Below, one piece after another: positions 1 through 8,354 of a stretch of DNA of 43,650 nt; the first letter of the stretch is position 1; the number at the start of each line of letters is the position of its first letter. The position numbers and the translations under genes were made by a program. This stretch comes from Desulfurococcaceae archaeon (GTDB lineage Archaea; Thermoproteota; Thermoprotei_A; Sulfolobales; Ignisphaeraceae), in the NCBI GenBank assembly GCA_020832925.1, contig JAJHRF010000011.1:1-43650 (forward strand), read 5' to 3'. The notes beneath the pieces are model-generated. The model searched no databases, was not told the origin of the DNA, and saw only the letters and a program-made list of their open reading frames with translations.

Positions 1-824
1 CTAACAATATTTTGTTTAGGTTTAAACTTAGCTAGATCATCGACAACAAGTTCGTCTATATATCCGTAAACCTTGATAATACTGTTCAAGTCTATATTTT
101 CAGGATTCGTTAATACCATATCTATACACCCCTTATCAATATCGTCGACAAACCCCATAACTATAGGATCTAGAATCTCTGCAATAGGTTGGGTATTCCT
201 AAGTTTACCCATAGCTTCGCCAAGCCCTTTATACACTAGTACATCTCTGAATACTTTTGTATAAACTGTTGTAGAAATAATGATTAGGTCACTCTTGGGA
301 ATGAAGATATCTATCTTCTGCTGCATTACATCGACAACCACAGGCTCTGAAAAGACTATTGATAGCGATGCCCCCGTTTCACCACGTAGAGAAATAGCGT
401 AGACACCTCTACGAGAATCACATTCCTTTGCATCGATTTCGAGGCTGTTCAACTCTACACCTAGAATCTTTACCTTCTCTATCTTGAACCGTGTTAATAT
501 AGTTAAAAACTCGTTGAATACTCTGTATATGTAGAGATTGCGATTCAGATATACGTAGTTAACGCTACTTCTACTCAATATCTTAGAGTTTGCAAACTCT
601 ATATCATTGCTATACCCAGGCAAGACATCTTGGCTGGGGATACATATACTTAAAGCTAAACAGTAGAACAGCTTAAAGTTACCATCATAGGGAACGGGTA
701 TCTGGGTAGTGTAGGGTGCAGTATTTAGGAATACATTTTCATTACCCTCTCTCAGAATCCCTTGGGTTACCAGGAAATCCTTAAGTTTAGGTATGAGATA
801 GTCGGTTCGCGATAATCTCTTCAT
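1..824 (-). CDS. Unidentified protein, 3' end outside the window
   Basis: A minus-strand frame stays open from the ATG at 824 to the left edge, about 274 codons, so the C-terminus is missing. I do not recognise the family. The product looks soluble: no signal peptide or membrane segment is visible, and the second half has alternating beta-type stretches. The frame could extend upstream to TTG codons at 842 or 827 (an in-frame stop lies at 849-851); the TTG at 842 has a GATGAGG just before it, so the start is uncertain. No long plus-strand frame competes convincingly across the whole stretch. It is probably a crenarchaeal conserved hypothetical protein. Confidence 0.6.
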   Translation of the reverse strand, partial: MKRLSRTDYLIPKLKDFLVTQGILREGNENVFLNTAPYTTQIPVPYDGNFKLFYCLALSICIPSQDVLPGYSNDIEFANSKILSRSSVNYVYLNRNLYIYRVFNEFLTILTRFKIEKVKILGVELNSLEIDAKECDSRRGVYAISLRGETGASLSIVFSEPVVVDVMQQKIDIFIPKSDLIIISTTVYTKVFRDVLVYKGLGEAMGKLRNTQPIAEILDPIVMGFVDDIDKGCIDMVLTNPENIDLNSIIKVYGYIDELVVDDLAKFKPKQNIV

Positions 825-1006
825 CAACTCGGTAGGGGGCAAGTATCCTCATCCCATATCAGAGGCTACCACTATCCTCATCTAGAGTTTATCGGCATAG
901 GCCAAGCACATCATTTCTCACTATATACTAGGCGCTAGAGAGAATAAAAACTTTGCCATATTAAATAGATACTATGTATAGAGTATTGGAGCATATAGGG
1001 ATCATT

Positions 1007-1258
1007 ATGGTTAAGTGTAGTAGTACTAGAGATGTACTTAGAACCTACTTCTTGGTGCAACTCTACATAATAGCGATCATGATCTCGATTCTCGGAATTT
1101 TCTACATCATCTCTATGGTAAGCATAGAGCCGAGAGCATTGATAATACCTATTCTAGGAGCTATTGCTATAGCTATAGTGTTTATATGGTATAAAATCAC
1201 GATTAGATTACTGCGTTCTCAACTTAGTAAATTGAAGCAGTATTCATGTTTGTGTTAA
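1007..1258 (+). CDS. Small two-helix membrane protein
   Basis: An 83-residue protein with two hydrophobic helices at about residues 14-38 and 44-66, followed by a basic tail ending in Cys-Leu-Cys. The frame allows an earlier ATG at 974 (94 residues). The ATG at 1007 is preferred because a TATA-like box at 958-967 would start transcription near 988, downstream of the first ATG, and AGGGATC just precedes 1007. Function is unknown. It is a lone gene between the leftward gene and leuS. Codon use resembles neighbouring genes, which supports it as real, but a gene this short cannot be proven from one sequence. Confidence 0.5.
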   Translation: MVKCSSTRDVLRTYFLVQLYIIAIMISILGIFYIISMVSIEPRALIIPILGAIAIAIVFIWYKITIRLLRSQLSKLKQYSCLC

Positions 1259-1318
1259 ACGTTTATTTGTTTAGCTCTCTAGCTTAGTTTCCGATACGGG
1301 TATCGCAGGGTTTAGATC

Positions 1319-4246
1319 ATGAACTTAAACAAGTACTTTGTAGAATTAGCTGAGAAATGGAGCAGAATACTACTTGAAAACCGTGTTTATGAAGCTGATC
1401 TTGATCCTAGCAAACCTAAGTTCTACATAACAGCTGCTTTTATGTACCCTAACGGCCCTATACATATAGGTCATGGGCGTACATACCTTATAGCTGATAT
1501 TATCGCAAGATTTAAGCGTATTATGGGCTACAACGTCCTTTTCCCTATGGGATTCCACTACACAGGAACACCTATAATTGCTATGGCTGAAGCTATAGCT
1601 GAAAACGATAAAGAGCTGATAGAGCTTTTCACAACTGTATACAGAGTCCCTCCAGAGATAATAGATAAGATGAGAGATCCCCTCTTCATGGCTAAGTACT
1701 TCCACGAGATATCTAAGGATGTTATGAATCTCTACGGGCTTTCGATAGATTGGAGAAGAGAGTTCACAACTATAGATCCAGAATTCAGATCGTTTATACA
1801 TTGGCAATTCGAGAAACTACACGAAAAAGGCTATATAGAGATAGGAACCCACCCAGTAGGATGGTGTCCTAAACACGAGATGCCTGTGGGTATGCATGAC
1901 ACTAAAGGCGATGTAGAGCCTGAGGTAGGGGAATTCATAGCAATACTCTTCAGAGACGATAAAGGAGTTGCTTATCCAACAGCAACGCTAAGACCTGAAA
2001 CAATATTCGGCGTAACCAATGTGTGGATCAATCCGTTAGCTGACTACGTTAAGATAAAGTTGGATACTGGAGATATATGGGTAGTAGGGGCGAGAGCTAC
2101 TGAAAGACTCAGGTATCAGATCAGCTTTACAGTTCTAGAACATGTAAAAGGTGAAGATATCCTAGGCAGATTTGTTGTAAACCCGATAACAGGAGAAAAG
2201 ATACCAATCTTACCAGCAACTTTCGTTGACGATTCGTTTGCAACAGGAGTTGTTATGAGTGTGCCTGCTCATGCTCCTTACGATGCGATTGCTTTAGAAG
2301 AGCTGAAGAAAGATCCGAGGTATAGCGTTATCCTAAAACATATCTCGCCACGCGTAATTATCGAGATAAACGGGGAAAAAATAGCTAATGCTTATGAAGC
2401 TCTAAAGAAGTTCGATGTAATATCGCAAAACGAGAAAGAAAAGCTTGATGAGGCTACAAGGTATGTCTATTCGTTAGAGCTTCGTATAGGAGTTATGGCT
2501 AGAGATCTACACGTAGAAGTACCTCTCATAGGCGATGCTAAGAAGTTTGTTGAAGAGAATATAAGTGGGAAGGGTGTTGAAGAAGCGAGAGAAAAAATTA
2601 AGAACTACTTGTTGAATCAGAAGATGGGTTTCGTAGTCTATGAGTTGCTGAATAAACCTGTGTACTGTAGATGTGGTACTGAGGTTGTTGTTAAGCTTCT
2701 AAGAAACCAGTGGTTCATAAACTACGGAGATGTAGAGTGGAAGAAGAAGACTAGAGAGGCTCTGGCTAAGATGATAATAATACCAGAAGAATCTAGACCT
2801 CAATTTGAAGCAACTATCGATTGGCTTAAAAGAAGAGCGTGCGCGCGGACAAGAGGTCTAGGTGTACCACTGCCTTGGGAAAGTGGGTGGATTATAGAGA
2901 GTTTAAGTGATTCAACTATATACATGGCGTTCTACACCGTTATACACAAGATAAGGAGGTATGGTGTCCCTGTAGAGAAGCTCGGTAAAGAGTTCTGGGA
3001 CTATGTGATGCTCGGTATAGGCTCGGCTGAAGCTGTTTCTAGAAAACTAGGTATACCTGTAGAGGTGGTAGAAGATATTAAGAAAGAGTTCTGGTATTGG
3101 TACCCGCTAGACTTTAGGGTTAGCGGGAAAGATTTGATACCTAACCACTTAACGTTCTTCATCTTCAACCACGTCGCTATATTCCCAGAATCTCTACATC
3201 CTAAAGGTATTATAGCAAACGGCTGGGTTCTAGTAAAACAGCAGAAGATGAGTAAATCAGCACGAAATATAATACCTTTAAGAAACATTATTGAGGAATA
3301 CGGATCAGATATCGTTAGGCTTCTCATAGCTCTAGGAGCGGAAGTATATCAGGATGAAAATATAGACTACGACGTGATGGAGAAACTATGTAAACATGAA
3401 TACCCACAGATACTGATATCAATCCACGACATGATTATTAAGCTATTCAGTGAAAGAGATAGACTTAGAGATGAATTAACAGCGATAGATAGATTGTTCT
3501 GGAACGAGTTCTTGTACAAGGTTAGGAAGGTGATAGACTTGCTGAACAACGTTAAGATAAGAGAAGCTGGTATAACGATTTTCTACGATATTAAGAAGCT
3601 CGTTAACGAATATGTAGACCTCGTAAAAATACCTAGCAAGATCATAATTGAGATGTTCAAGATATGGATACCATTGATAAGCATCTACACCCCATTCATA
3701 GCTGAAGAAATGTGGAGCAAAACTTTTAAAGAAGGATTCGTATCGAAGTATGTGATCAAGGTATTACCCGAAATAGATCTTGAAGCTGTTCTAGCATTTA
3801 GGTACGCAGAATCCTTGCTAGAATCTATACAGAATATCTTGAGAGCTACAAAGAGAACAACTATAAACAATGTAACGCTATATATTGCATCTAAAGATCT
3901 GCAAAAGCTTATGCGAAAAGTCATAGCGATGTATAGACAAGGTATGAAGCTGGGAGATATAATCACATCGTTAGCAGAACAGCTAGGCCTTAGTAAGAAA
4001 GAACTGGCCCAAATAGTGCGACAACTACACGAAGTTGCAACAAGTACACCAGGGGAATTAGTTAATCTATATTCTCAACTACTTAATGTAGACGAATTGA
4101 ACATAGCTAAACTAGCAGCTGAATACTTATCGAAAACATTGGGTGTAAAGATAGATGTTTATAGCACTGAAGACCCTGCTGTACCAGATAAAGGTGGTAA
4201 GAAGAAGGCTGCTCTACCTTTAAGACCAGGTATTTTCATAGAGTAA
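1319..4246 (+). CDS. leuS: Leucyl-tRNA synthetase, archaeal type
   Basis: Charges tRNA-Leu with leucine in the cytoplasm. The 975-residue length is normal for archaeal class Ia LeuRS. The ATP-binding HIGH motif is at residues 49-52 (GPIHIGHGRTY) and KMSKS at 643-647. The CP1 editing insertion is recognisable from TLRPETIFG followed by the VPAHAPYD region, which should hydrolyse mischarged tRNA. Cysteine pairs in the insertions (GWCPKH; YCRCGTE) suggest zinc binding. Some Sulfolobales carry a second, catalytically degraded LeuRS; both signature motifs are intact here, so this copy should be active. The first ATG is used and fits the expected N-terminus. It stands alone, with a TATA-like TTTATTTG stretch near 1262. 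Confidence 0.97.
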   Translation: MNLNKYFVELAEKWSRILLENRVYEADLDPSKPKFYITAAFMYPNGPIHIGHGRTYLIADIIARFKRIMGYNVLFPMGFHYTGTPIIAMAEAIAENDKELIELFTTVYRVPPEIIDKMRDPLFMAKYFHEISKDVMNLYGLSIDWRREFTTIDPEFRSFIHWQFEKLHEKGYIEIGTHPVGWCPKHEMPVGMHDTKGDVEPEVGEFIAILFRDDKGVAYPTATLRPETIFGVTNVWINPLADYVKIKLDTGDIWVVGARATERLRYQISFTVLEHVKGEDILGRFVVNPITGEKIPILPATFVDDSFATGVVMSVPAHAPYDAIALEELKKDPRYSVILKHISPRVIIEINGEKIANAYEALKKFDVISQNEKEKLDEATRYVYSLELRIGVMARDLHVEVPLIGDAKKFVEENISGKGVEEAREKIKNYLLNQKMGFVVYELLNKPVYCRCGTEVVVKLLRNQWFINYGDVEWKKKTREALAKMIIIPEESRPQFEATIDWLKRRACARTRGLGVPLPWESGWIIESLSDSTIYMAFYTVIHKIRRYGVPVEKLGKEFWDYVMLGIGSAEAVSRKLGIPVEVVEDIKKEFWYWYPLDFRVSGKDLIPNHLTFFIFNHVAIFPESLHPKGIIANGWVLVKQQKMSKSARNIIPLRNIIEEYGSDIVRLLIALGAEVYQDENIDYDVMEKLCKHEYPQILISIHDMIIKLFSERDRLRDELTAIDRLFWNEFLYKVRKVIDLLNNVKIREAGITIFYDIKKLVNEYVDLVKIPSKIIIEMFKIWIPLISIYTPFIAEEMWSKTFKEGFVSKYVIKVLPEIDLEAVLAFRYAESLLESIQNILRATKRTTINNVTLYIASKDLQKLMRKVIAMYRQGMKLGDIITSLAEQLGLSKKELAQIVRQLHEVATSTPGELVNLYSQLLNVDELNIAKLAAEYLSKTLGVKIDVYSTEDPAVPDKGGKKKAALPLRPGIFIE

Positions 4247-4340
4247 AACTTTAATAACCTCATCTATAGCACTACTCCAGAAACACTTATTTTATCTCTT
4301 ATTGTAGTACAGTATTCCGTGATAGAGAGGTAGACATGAA

Positions 4341-4580
4341 ATGAACCAGGTTAAACAAAGAGTAAGAGTTGTAACCGTAAGAAAGATAACAGGTAAGAAG
4401 AGTATCAAAGACAAGGTGTATACTTACGAGTACTACACATTATCATTGAATCTATATGTACCTAAAGATGTTGTTGAGAGATATGGATCAGAATTCGTTA
4501 TAATTAAAGACGAGGAAAAGAACATCATAACTATTATTCCTAAGAAGATAGCGGAAGAACAGGGAATCAAGGTAGAATAA
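4341..4580 (+). CDS. Small conserved protein, possibly AbrB-like
   Basis: A 79-residue basic protein. The stretch TLSLNLYVPKDVVERYG followed by beta strands ending in IITIIPKK resembles the swapped-hairpin fold of AbrB/SpoVT or antitoxin-type DNA-binding proteins, but the match is by pattern only. GAGAGGT lies about 10 bases before the ATG at 4341; an overlapping ATG at 4336 reads straight into a stop. A TATA-like CTTATTTTATC precedes it. No toxin gene sits beside it, which argues against a toxin-antitoxin pair. It could equally be a small nucleic-acid-binding protein conserved in Crenarchaeota. Confidence 0.65.
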   Translation: MNQVKQRVRVVTVRKITGKKSIKDKVYTYEYYTLSLNLYVPKDVVERYGSEFVIIKDEEKNIITIIPKKIAEEQGIKVE

Positions 4581-4610
4581 CTTTTTCTTGACGATGGCTA
4601 ACCTAAAAAA

Positions 4611-4620
4611 CTTTTTATTT
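4611..4620 (+). promoter_or_regulatory. TATA box of the nicotinate phosphoribosyltransferase gene
   Basis: CTTTTTATTT follows an A-rich BRE-like stretch. Transcription would begin about 25 bases downstream, only a few bases before the ATG at 4651, so the mRNA is probably leaderless or nearly so. There is no ribosome binding site in front of that ATG. Confidence 0.55.
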
Positions 4621-4650
4621 CTAGTTACAGTTCTCCAAACTTGAAGAACT

Positions 4651-5835
4651 ATGGAGCCGAAGATGTATATATTGAGTGCAGACGATATTAGGAAAGGTCT
4701 TGCAACAGATATATACTTCATACGTAGTCGTGAAATCCTCGAAAAGAAAGGTCTTTGTAATACGTTGGTGAGATACGAAATACATACCTACGGTCTTCCT
4801 AGAGGATATAAATGGGCTGTATACACAGGTCTAGAAGAAGTATTGTACATGTTGAAAGGTACGAATGTAACGCTTTACTCTTTACCCGAAGGTACGCTAT
4901 TTAGAGATCTCTATCCTCTAGCCATTGTTGAAGGAAAGATCTGCGATATAATTGAGCTTGAAACAGCTATACTAGGTATACTGAGGTTCTATACAAGCGT
5001 ATCAACCAAAGCCGCTAGGATAAAGAAAGCTGCAGGAGATAAACAGGTGATATTCTTCGGTCTAAGAGTTCAACACCCTGCAATAGCTCCAGCACTAGAT
5101 AGAGCAGCATATATAGGTGGTTGCGATGGAGTTTCAGGAGCTTTTAACGAGAAGACCATAGGGGTAAAGCCTAAAGGCACAATGCCTCACGCCCTAATAA
5201 TAGTTTTTAGAGATCCTGTAGCTGCGTGGAAAGCTTTCGACGAGGTAATGCCCCCTGATGTACCTAGAATCGCTCTTGTAGATACATTCTACGATGAGAG
5301 AGTTGAGAGCTTAATGGCTGCTCAAACCCTTAGCGATAAACTATGGGGTGTAAGACTCGATACTCCTAGAAGTCGTAGAGGCGATATTAAATTGATAGCA
5401 GAGGAAGTTAAATGGACACTGAAGCTCTACGGCTATGAAAACGTTAAGATAGTGATCAGCGGGGGTGTGGATGAGGAACAGATAGCGAACCTGAGAGATG
5501 TGGCGGATGTCTTCGGCGTAGGCACTTCAATAGCTTTTCCACCATCTATAGACATAAGCATGGACATTGTTGAGATTTTCGATGAGAGAGAAAATAGGTG
5601 GATACCTATAACGAAGAGAGGTAAACTTCCAGGATCGAAACAACTCTACAGATGTATCCCTATAGTTGAAGATTATATAGATACCCCGAACAAGAGTATT
5701 CTATGTAAAGATGGTAGAGAAGCTGTCCCTATGCTAGACAAAGTTTTAGATAGAGGCATGATAACTATAGATATACCCAAGGTTGACGAGATAAGGAAGT
5801 ACGTTCTAGATCAGCTTAAATATGTCGAGCTATAG
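4651..5835 (+). CDS. pncB: Nicotinate phosphoribosyltransferase
   Basis: Condenses nicotinate with PRPP to nicotinate mononucleotide, the salvage entry to NAD. The 394-residue length is typical of the archaeal form. Diagnostic stretches are STKAARIKKAAG, FFGLRVQHPA, the Gly-rich GCDGVSGAFNEK and GTMPHALI in the first half, and VIISGGVDEEQI with GVGTSIAFPP near the C-terminus, which build the phosphate and PRPP sites of the type II PRTase barrel. The nicotinamide enzyme NAMPT shares the fold, but the archaeal context and length favour nicotinate. It is a single gene with its own TATA box. Gene-symbol usage for the archaeal form varies. Confidence 0.9.
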   Translation: MEPKMYILSADDIRKGLATDIYFIRSREILEKKGLCNTLVRYEIHTYGLPRGYKWAVYTGLEEVLYMLKGTNVTLYSLPEGTLFRDLYPLAIVEGKICDIIELETAILGILRFYTSVSTKAARIKKAAGDKQVIFFGLRVQHPAIAPALDRAAYIGGCDGVSGAFNEKTIGVKPKGTMPHALIIVFRDPVAAWKAFDEVMPPDVPRIALVDTFYDERVESLMAAQTLSDKLWGVRLDTPRSRRGDIKLIAEEVKWTLKLYGYENVKIVISGGVDEEQIANLRDVADVFGVGTSIAFPPSIDISMDIVEIFDERENRWIPITKRGKLPGSKQLYRCIPIVEDYIDTPNKSILCKDGREAVPMLDKVLDRGMITIDIPKVDEIRKYVLDQLKYVEL

Positions 5836-5916
5836 AGGGAACTTCTGCTGAACTTTATACCCAGCTAAAGTTATTAATAAGCTAAGTAGTGAAGTTATAG
5901 TATTGGAGAGTACTAC

Positions 5917-6630
5917 ATGAAGATTGTAACAGTAAAACTCGACAACGAGATATACGAAGAACTTCTTAAGAAAGCTAAAGAAGAAGGTTTTCTAACTGTT
6001 TCAGAGTATATCTACTCGCTGATTCTGAGAACTATAGAGAGAAGCGGAAAAGAGGTGAAGGAGGGAGGGGAAGAGCCCAAGAAAACAGTTCCAGTTGAAC
6101 GTTTGCTAACAATAGTCGAGAGGAAAGTTCTAGATACTATAAACCCGTTTACCCAGAAGATCGACGATATTAGCAGAAAAATAGCGTTCATTATAGAGAG
6201 GTTAGAGACTCTAGAGGAGAAAGTGAACAGTGTAGAGGAGAAGGTAAAGAGTTTAGAGAAAACATCTGAAGAAGTTCAACCAAAGGAAGCTATAACTAAA
6301 AAACCTAGGAAGACAGCTATAGATATACTGAAGGAGCAGAAGGTGATATTTGAAAGAGATATAGCTAGCAAGATTAGGGATAGAGATACATTTTTCTCGA
6401 AACTTCAACGCGAAGGAGCTATAGTTGTTGAAGGTAAAGATGAGAGATTCGCTGTAGATCCACAATTCTGGCAACAACTACTTGAAAAACTGAATAACAT
6501 TAGGACAAACAACGACGAAGAGCTGAAGAAGATGTTAGATCCTCTCGAATATAAAGTTGTTCAAAAGTTGAGGGAATCAGCATTACTCGTATTTGATAGC
6601 AGTTCTAGAACATGGAGTTTAGTTTTGTAA
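5917..6630 (+). CDS. Ribbon-helix-helix (CopG-like) protein with coiled coil
   Basis: A 237-residue protein in three parts. Residues 1-45 form a ribbon-helix-helix fold (beta strand MKIVTVKLD, then two helices with the GFLTVSEYI turn), a dimeric DNA-binding domain. Residues about 75-125 are a charged coiled coil with heptads (LETLEEKVNSVEEKVKSLE). The C-terminal 100 residues look like a small helical domain, possibly a second DNA-binding unit (ILKEQKVIFERDIASKIRDR resembles a winged-helix start). GGAG precedes the ATG. It is probably a crenarchaeal transcription or chromosome-associated factor; the target is unknown. Confidence 0.75.
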   Translation: MKIVTVKLDNEIYEELLKKAKEEGFLTVSEYIYSLILRTIERSGKEVKEGGEEPKKTVPVERLLTIVERKVLDTINPFTQKIDDISRKIAFIIERLETLEEKVNSVEEKVKSLEKTSEEVQPKEAITKKPRKTAIDILKEQKVIFERDIASKIRDRDTFFSKLQREGAIVVEGKDERFAVDPQFWQQLLEKLNNIRTNNDEELKKMLDPLEYKVVQKLRESALLVFDSSSRTWSLVL

Positions 6631-6741
6631 AGCTGTAGATATAAAGTTAATACTTAATGCTAAAACTTTAAAACAATTGACTAAATAAGCTTTAAATTTA
6701 GACCATAAATAACAGTATCAAAACTCTGAGGTGCCAATGTA

Positions 6742-7263
6742 ATGAGGTTTGTCTCTGTATGCGAACCATTTATTGAGAAAGTTGAGAGAGCTATAGCTAG
6801 GATAGTTGATGAAGCTGTTTCAGCTGACAAAAGCAGAGTCTATATCAATACAGTCTCGGAGGTTAAGTCCTTTATCAAGAATTTTAAAGGTTTTCTGAAT
6901 ACACTTAAATTAGTTGAAGAACATTTCCCTGATCTAAAAGTTGGGAGACCTTGTTTTAGATGGGTATATGTTGAAGATGTTAACAACATTGCATTAACAA
7001 GACTAGAACATGGTCTATCAATGATTTTCACCGGTGATTACCTTAGAATAACATACAACGATAGATCTTTAACTTTATACGGAATACCTAGAATAGGTAT
7101 TAAAGTTAATGAGTATACTGATGAGATATCGTTAGAAGATGAAGAAAATGTTGTAACGAAACGAAGTCTGATAGTCGACGTCATTAACATTATAAGGAGT
7201 GAACTTGAGAAATCTATTGAAAACTTGAACCTTTGTATCAAGTATGTAAAACTTAAAGCTTAA
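6742..7263 (+). CDS. Hypothetical protein, 173 residues
   Basis: I do not recognise this family. The product is soluble and mixed alpha/beta: a helical N-terminal half (FIEKVERAIARIVDEA), a central beta-rich stretch around YLRITYNDRSLTLYGIPRIG, and a long C-terminal helix with two cysteines in the whole protein. GAGGTG lies 9-14 bases before the ATG, and a TATA-like GCTTTAAATTTAG near 6688-6700 gives it its own promoter. It follows the ribbon-helix-helix gene by 111 bases on the same strand but is probably transcribed separately. Confidence 0.65.
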   Translation: MRFVSVCEPFIEKVERAIARIVDEAVSADKSRVYINTVSEVKSFIKNFKGFLNTLKLVEEHFPDLKVGRPCFRWVYVEDVNNIALTRLEHGLSMIFTGDYLRITYNDRSLTLYGIPRIGIKVNEYTDEISLEDEENVVTKRSLIVDVINIIRSELEKSIENLNLCIKYVKLKA

Positions 7264-7267
7264 GAAT

Positions 7268-7330
7268 AGCTTTCAGACGGGGATTCTCACATCATGTTCT
7301 AGCTCAGTCTAGAGGCTAGGCTTCATCACG
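7268..7330 (-). ncRNA. C/D box guide sRNA (first of three)
   Basis: Read on the minus strand: box C GTGATGA (7329-7323), a 15-base guide (7322-7308), box D' CTGA (7307-7304), an 8-base spacer, box C' ATGATGT (7295-7289), a 12-base guide GAGAATCCCCGT (7288-7277) and box D CTGA (7276-7273). This is the layout of archaeal C/D sRNAs that bind L7Ae, Nop5 and fibrillarin and direct 2'-O-methylation at the target base paired with the fifth guide nucleotide upstream of D or D'. A TATA box (7352-7361, minus strand) sits about 26 bases before box C, the spacing expected for a dedicated promoter. The D guide would pair with ACGGGGATTCTC; the target was not identified. Confidence 0.82.
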
Positions 7331-7351
7331 TAATGTAATTTAGCCTGAGTA

Positions 7352-7361
7352 CTTTATAAAT
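7352..7361 (-). promoter_or_regulatory. TATA box of the 7.3 kb C/D sRNA
   Basis: Minus-strand ATTTATAAAG is centred about 26 bases upstream of the sRNA's box C at 7329, so transcription would start almost exactly at the RNA's 5' end. No protein-coding start lies at a matching distance on this strand. Confidence 0.6.
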
Positions 7362-7409
7362 CTAGTTCATATATAGCACAGGTTAAGGTTGAGATGTATA
7401 ACCCAAATC

Positions 7410-7613
7410 TTACGATGCTGTACCCTCTTCATCTCGGAATCCTTCTCGAAGTATAGCTAGGGTACTACTTAGGAATAGAATCCCTATTATAAAGGATAGC
7501 AGTGATTGAATATACTTCTCCATGTATATGAATAGCGCCGCTATAGACATGAATAATATTGAAGATATTGCAAATATATATAGCAAATGTTTTGCGATAC
7601 TAAGCTTAACCAT
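7410..7613 (-). CDS. Small two-helix membrane protein after the MoxR/DUF58 operon
   Basis: A 67-residue protein with hydrophobic helices at about residues 8-30 and 34-54 and an acidic tail (REGFRDEEGTAS). It follows the 216-residue membrane protein by 90 bases on the same strand and may be the last gene of the MoxR/DUF58 transcript. No family is recognised. An overlapping plus-strand frame (7522-7839) is judged a shadow because both minus-strand genes have clear membrane-protein composition. Confidence 0.5.
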   Translation of the reverse strand: MVKLSIAKHLLYIFAISSILFMSIAALFIYMEKYIQSLLSFIIGILFLSSTLAILREGFRDEEGTAS

Positions 7614-7703
7614 TTTATCATCCTACAAATTACTTGTTACTACATTAATAACATGGGTAGGGAATTTAGGTCTTAAAAATCTATTGCGACGCCATGAATA
7701 CTG

Positions 7704-8354
7704 TCAGGAAGTTATGATTATACTTAGCATTAGTACTTGGATAAAGAATAAAGTAACTGCAAGGTGTCCCCATATGAACTCTATTCTATTCCTGAAAAGC
7801 CTTAGAATAAAGATTGAAGCCAAAGGTATCACGATGTAGTACTTAATGTATGGCAGTACGAAGAGTATACATATTGCTCCCACCAGGAGAGCTACTGTAT
7901 ACAGCACTCTTCGTAACGAATCTAATTCTGTAATGAGTAGAAATTTTAAAGGGCTTGAAAGCGACGATAAAGATGGCGAGATGGTTAAGCTTATAGCTAG
8001 GTACGAACAGAATATGAATATTGTTTTCGCTGTCCACGGGTCTAGAGGTAACGCTAAAAATTTCTGTGCAGCTAAACCTATTACAATACCTGAAACAACA
8101 TATGCTAAGGGTTGGATAAACGGTGAAATAACGTACTTTAAACCTAATTTCTTCACTATACTTTTCTGTAGAACGATGTAGATAGGGTATCTTAGGGGTA
8201 GAGCTAGTGCTAGGTAATAACATTCGCTACAGTTTAGTATGGATGCTACAATAATCGATGATAAGACTACTGGGGGTAGCAGATCTGCACCTTTGATTAT
8301 ATCCACTATGAACATAACCACGACCGCTAATGTTAGAAAGAATGAGATGTTCAT
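7704..8354 (-). CDS. Polytopic membrane protein of the MoxR/DUF58 operon
   Basis: A 216-residue protein with about six hydrophobic helices (roughly residues 4-20, 26-52, 82-104, 110-126, 146-186 as two, 192-213) and no large soluble part. Its ATG overlaps the DUF58 stop by four bases, so the two are translationally coupled. The family is not recognised. In many archaea MoxR-DUF58 operons contain extra membrane proteins presumed to assemble with DUF58 and DUF4129 at the membrane, and this is a plausible member of such a set. No catalytic motif is visible. Confidence 0.7.
   Translation of the reverse strand: MNISFFLTLAVVVMFIVDIIKGADLLPPVVLSSIIVASILNCSECYYLALALPLRYPIYIVLQKSIVKKLGLKYVISPFIQPLAYVVSGIVIGLAAQKFLALPLDPWTAKTIFIFCSYLAISLTISPSLSSLSSPLKFLLITELDSLRRVLYTVALLVGAICILFVLPYIKYYIVIPLASIFILRLFRNRIEFIWGHLAVTLFFIQVLMLSIIITS

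Noticed and set aside
844-882. Direct repeat tatcctcatc twice, 29 bases apart, with CTGA between on the minus strand
   Set aside because: Resembles a C/D RNA, but both C-like boxes miss the first conserved bases and no box D lies at the right distance; it may just contain ribosome-binding-like GATGAGG.
1370-1807. Minus-strand 145-codon frame inside leuS
   Set aside because: Complete shadow of a certain gene; Cys/Ser/Tyr-rich product typical of antisense frames.
7522-7839. Plus-strand 105-codon frame
   Set aside because: Overlaps two minus-strand membrane-protein genes that fit the operon; its product has no membrane or domain pattern and poor codon character.
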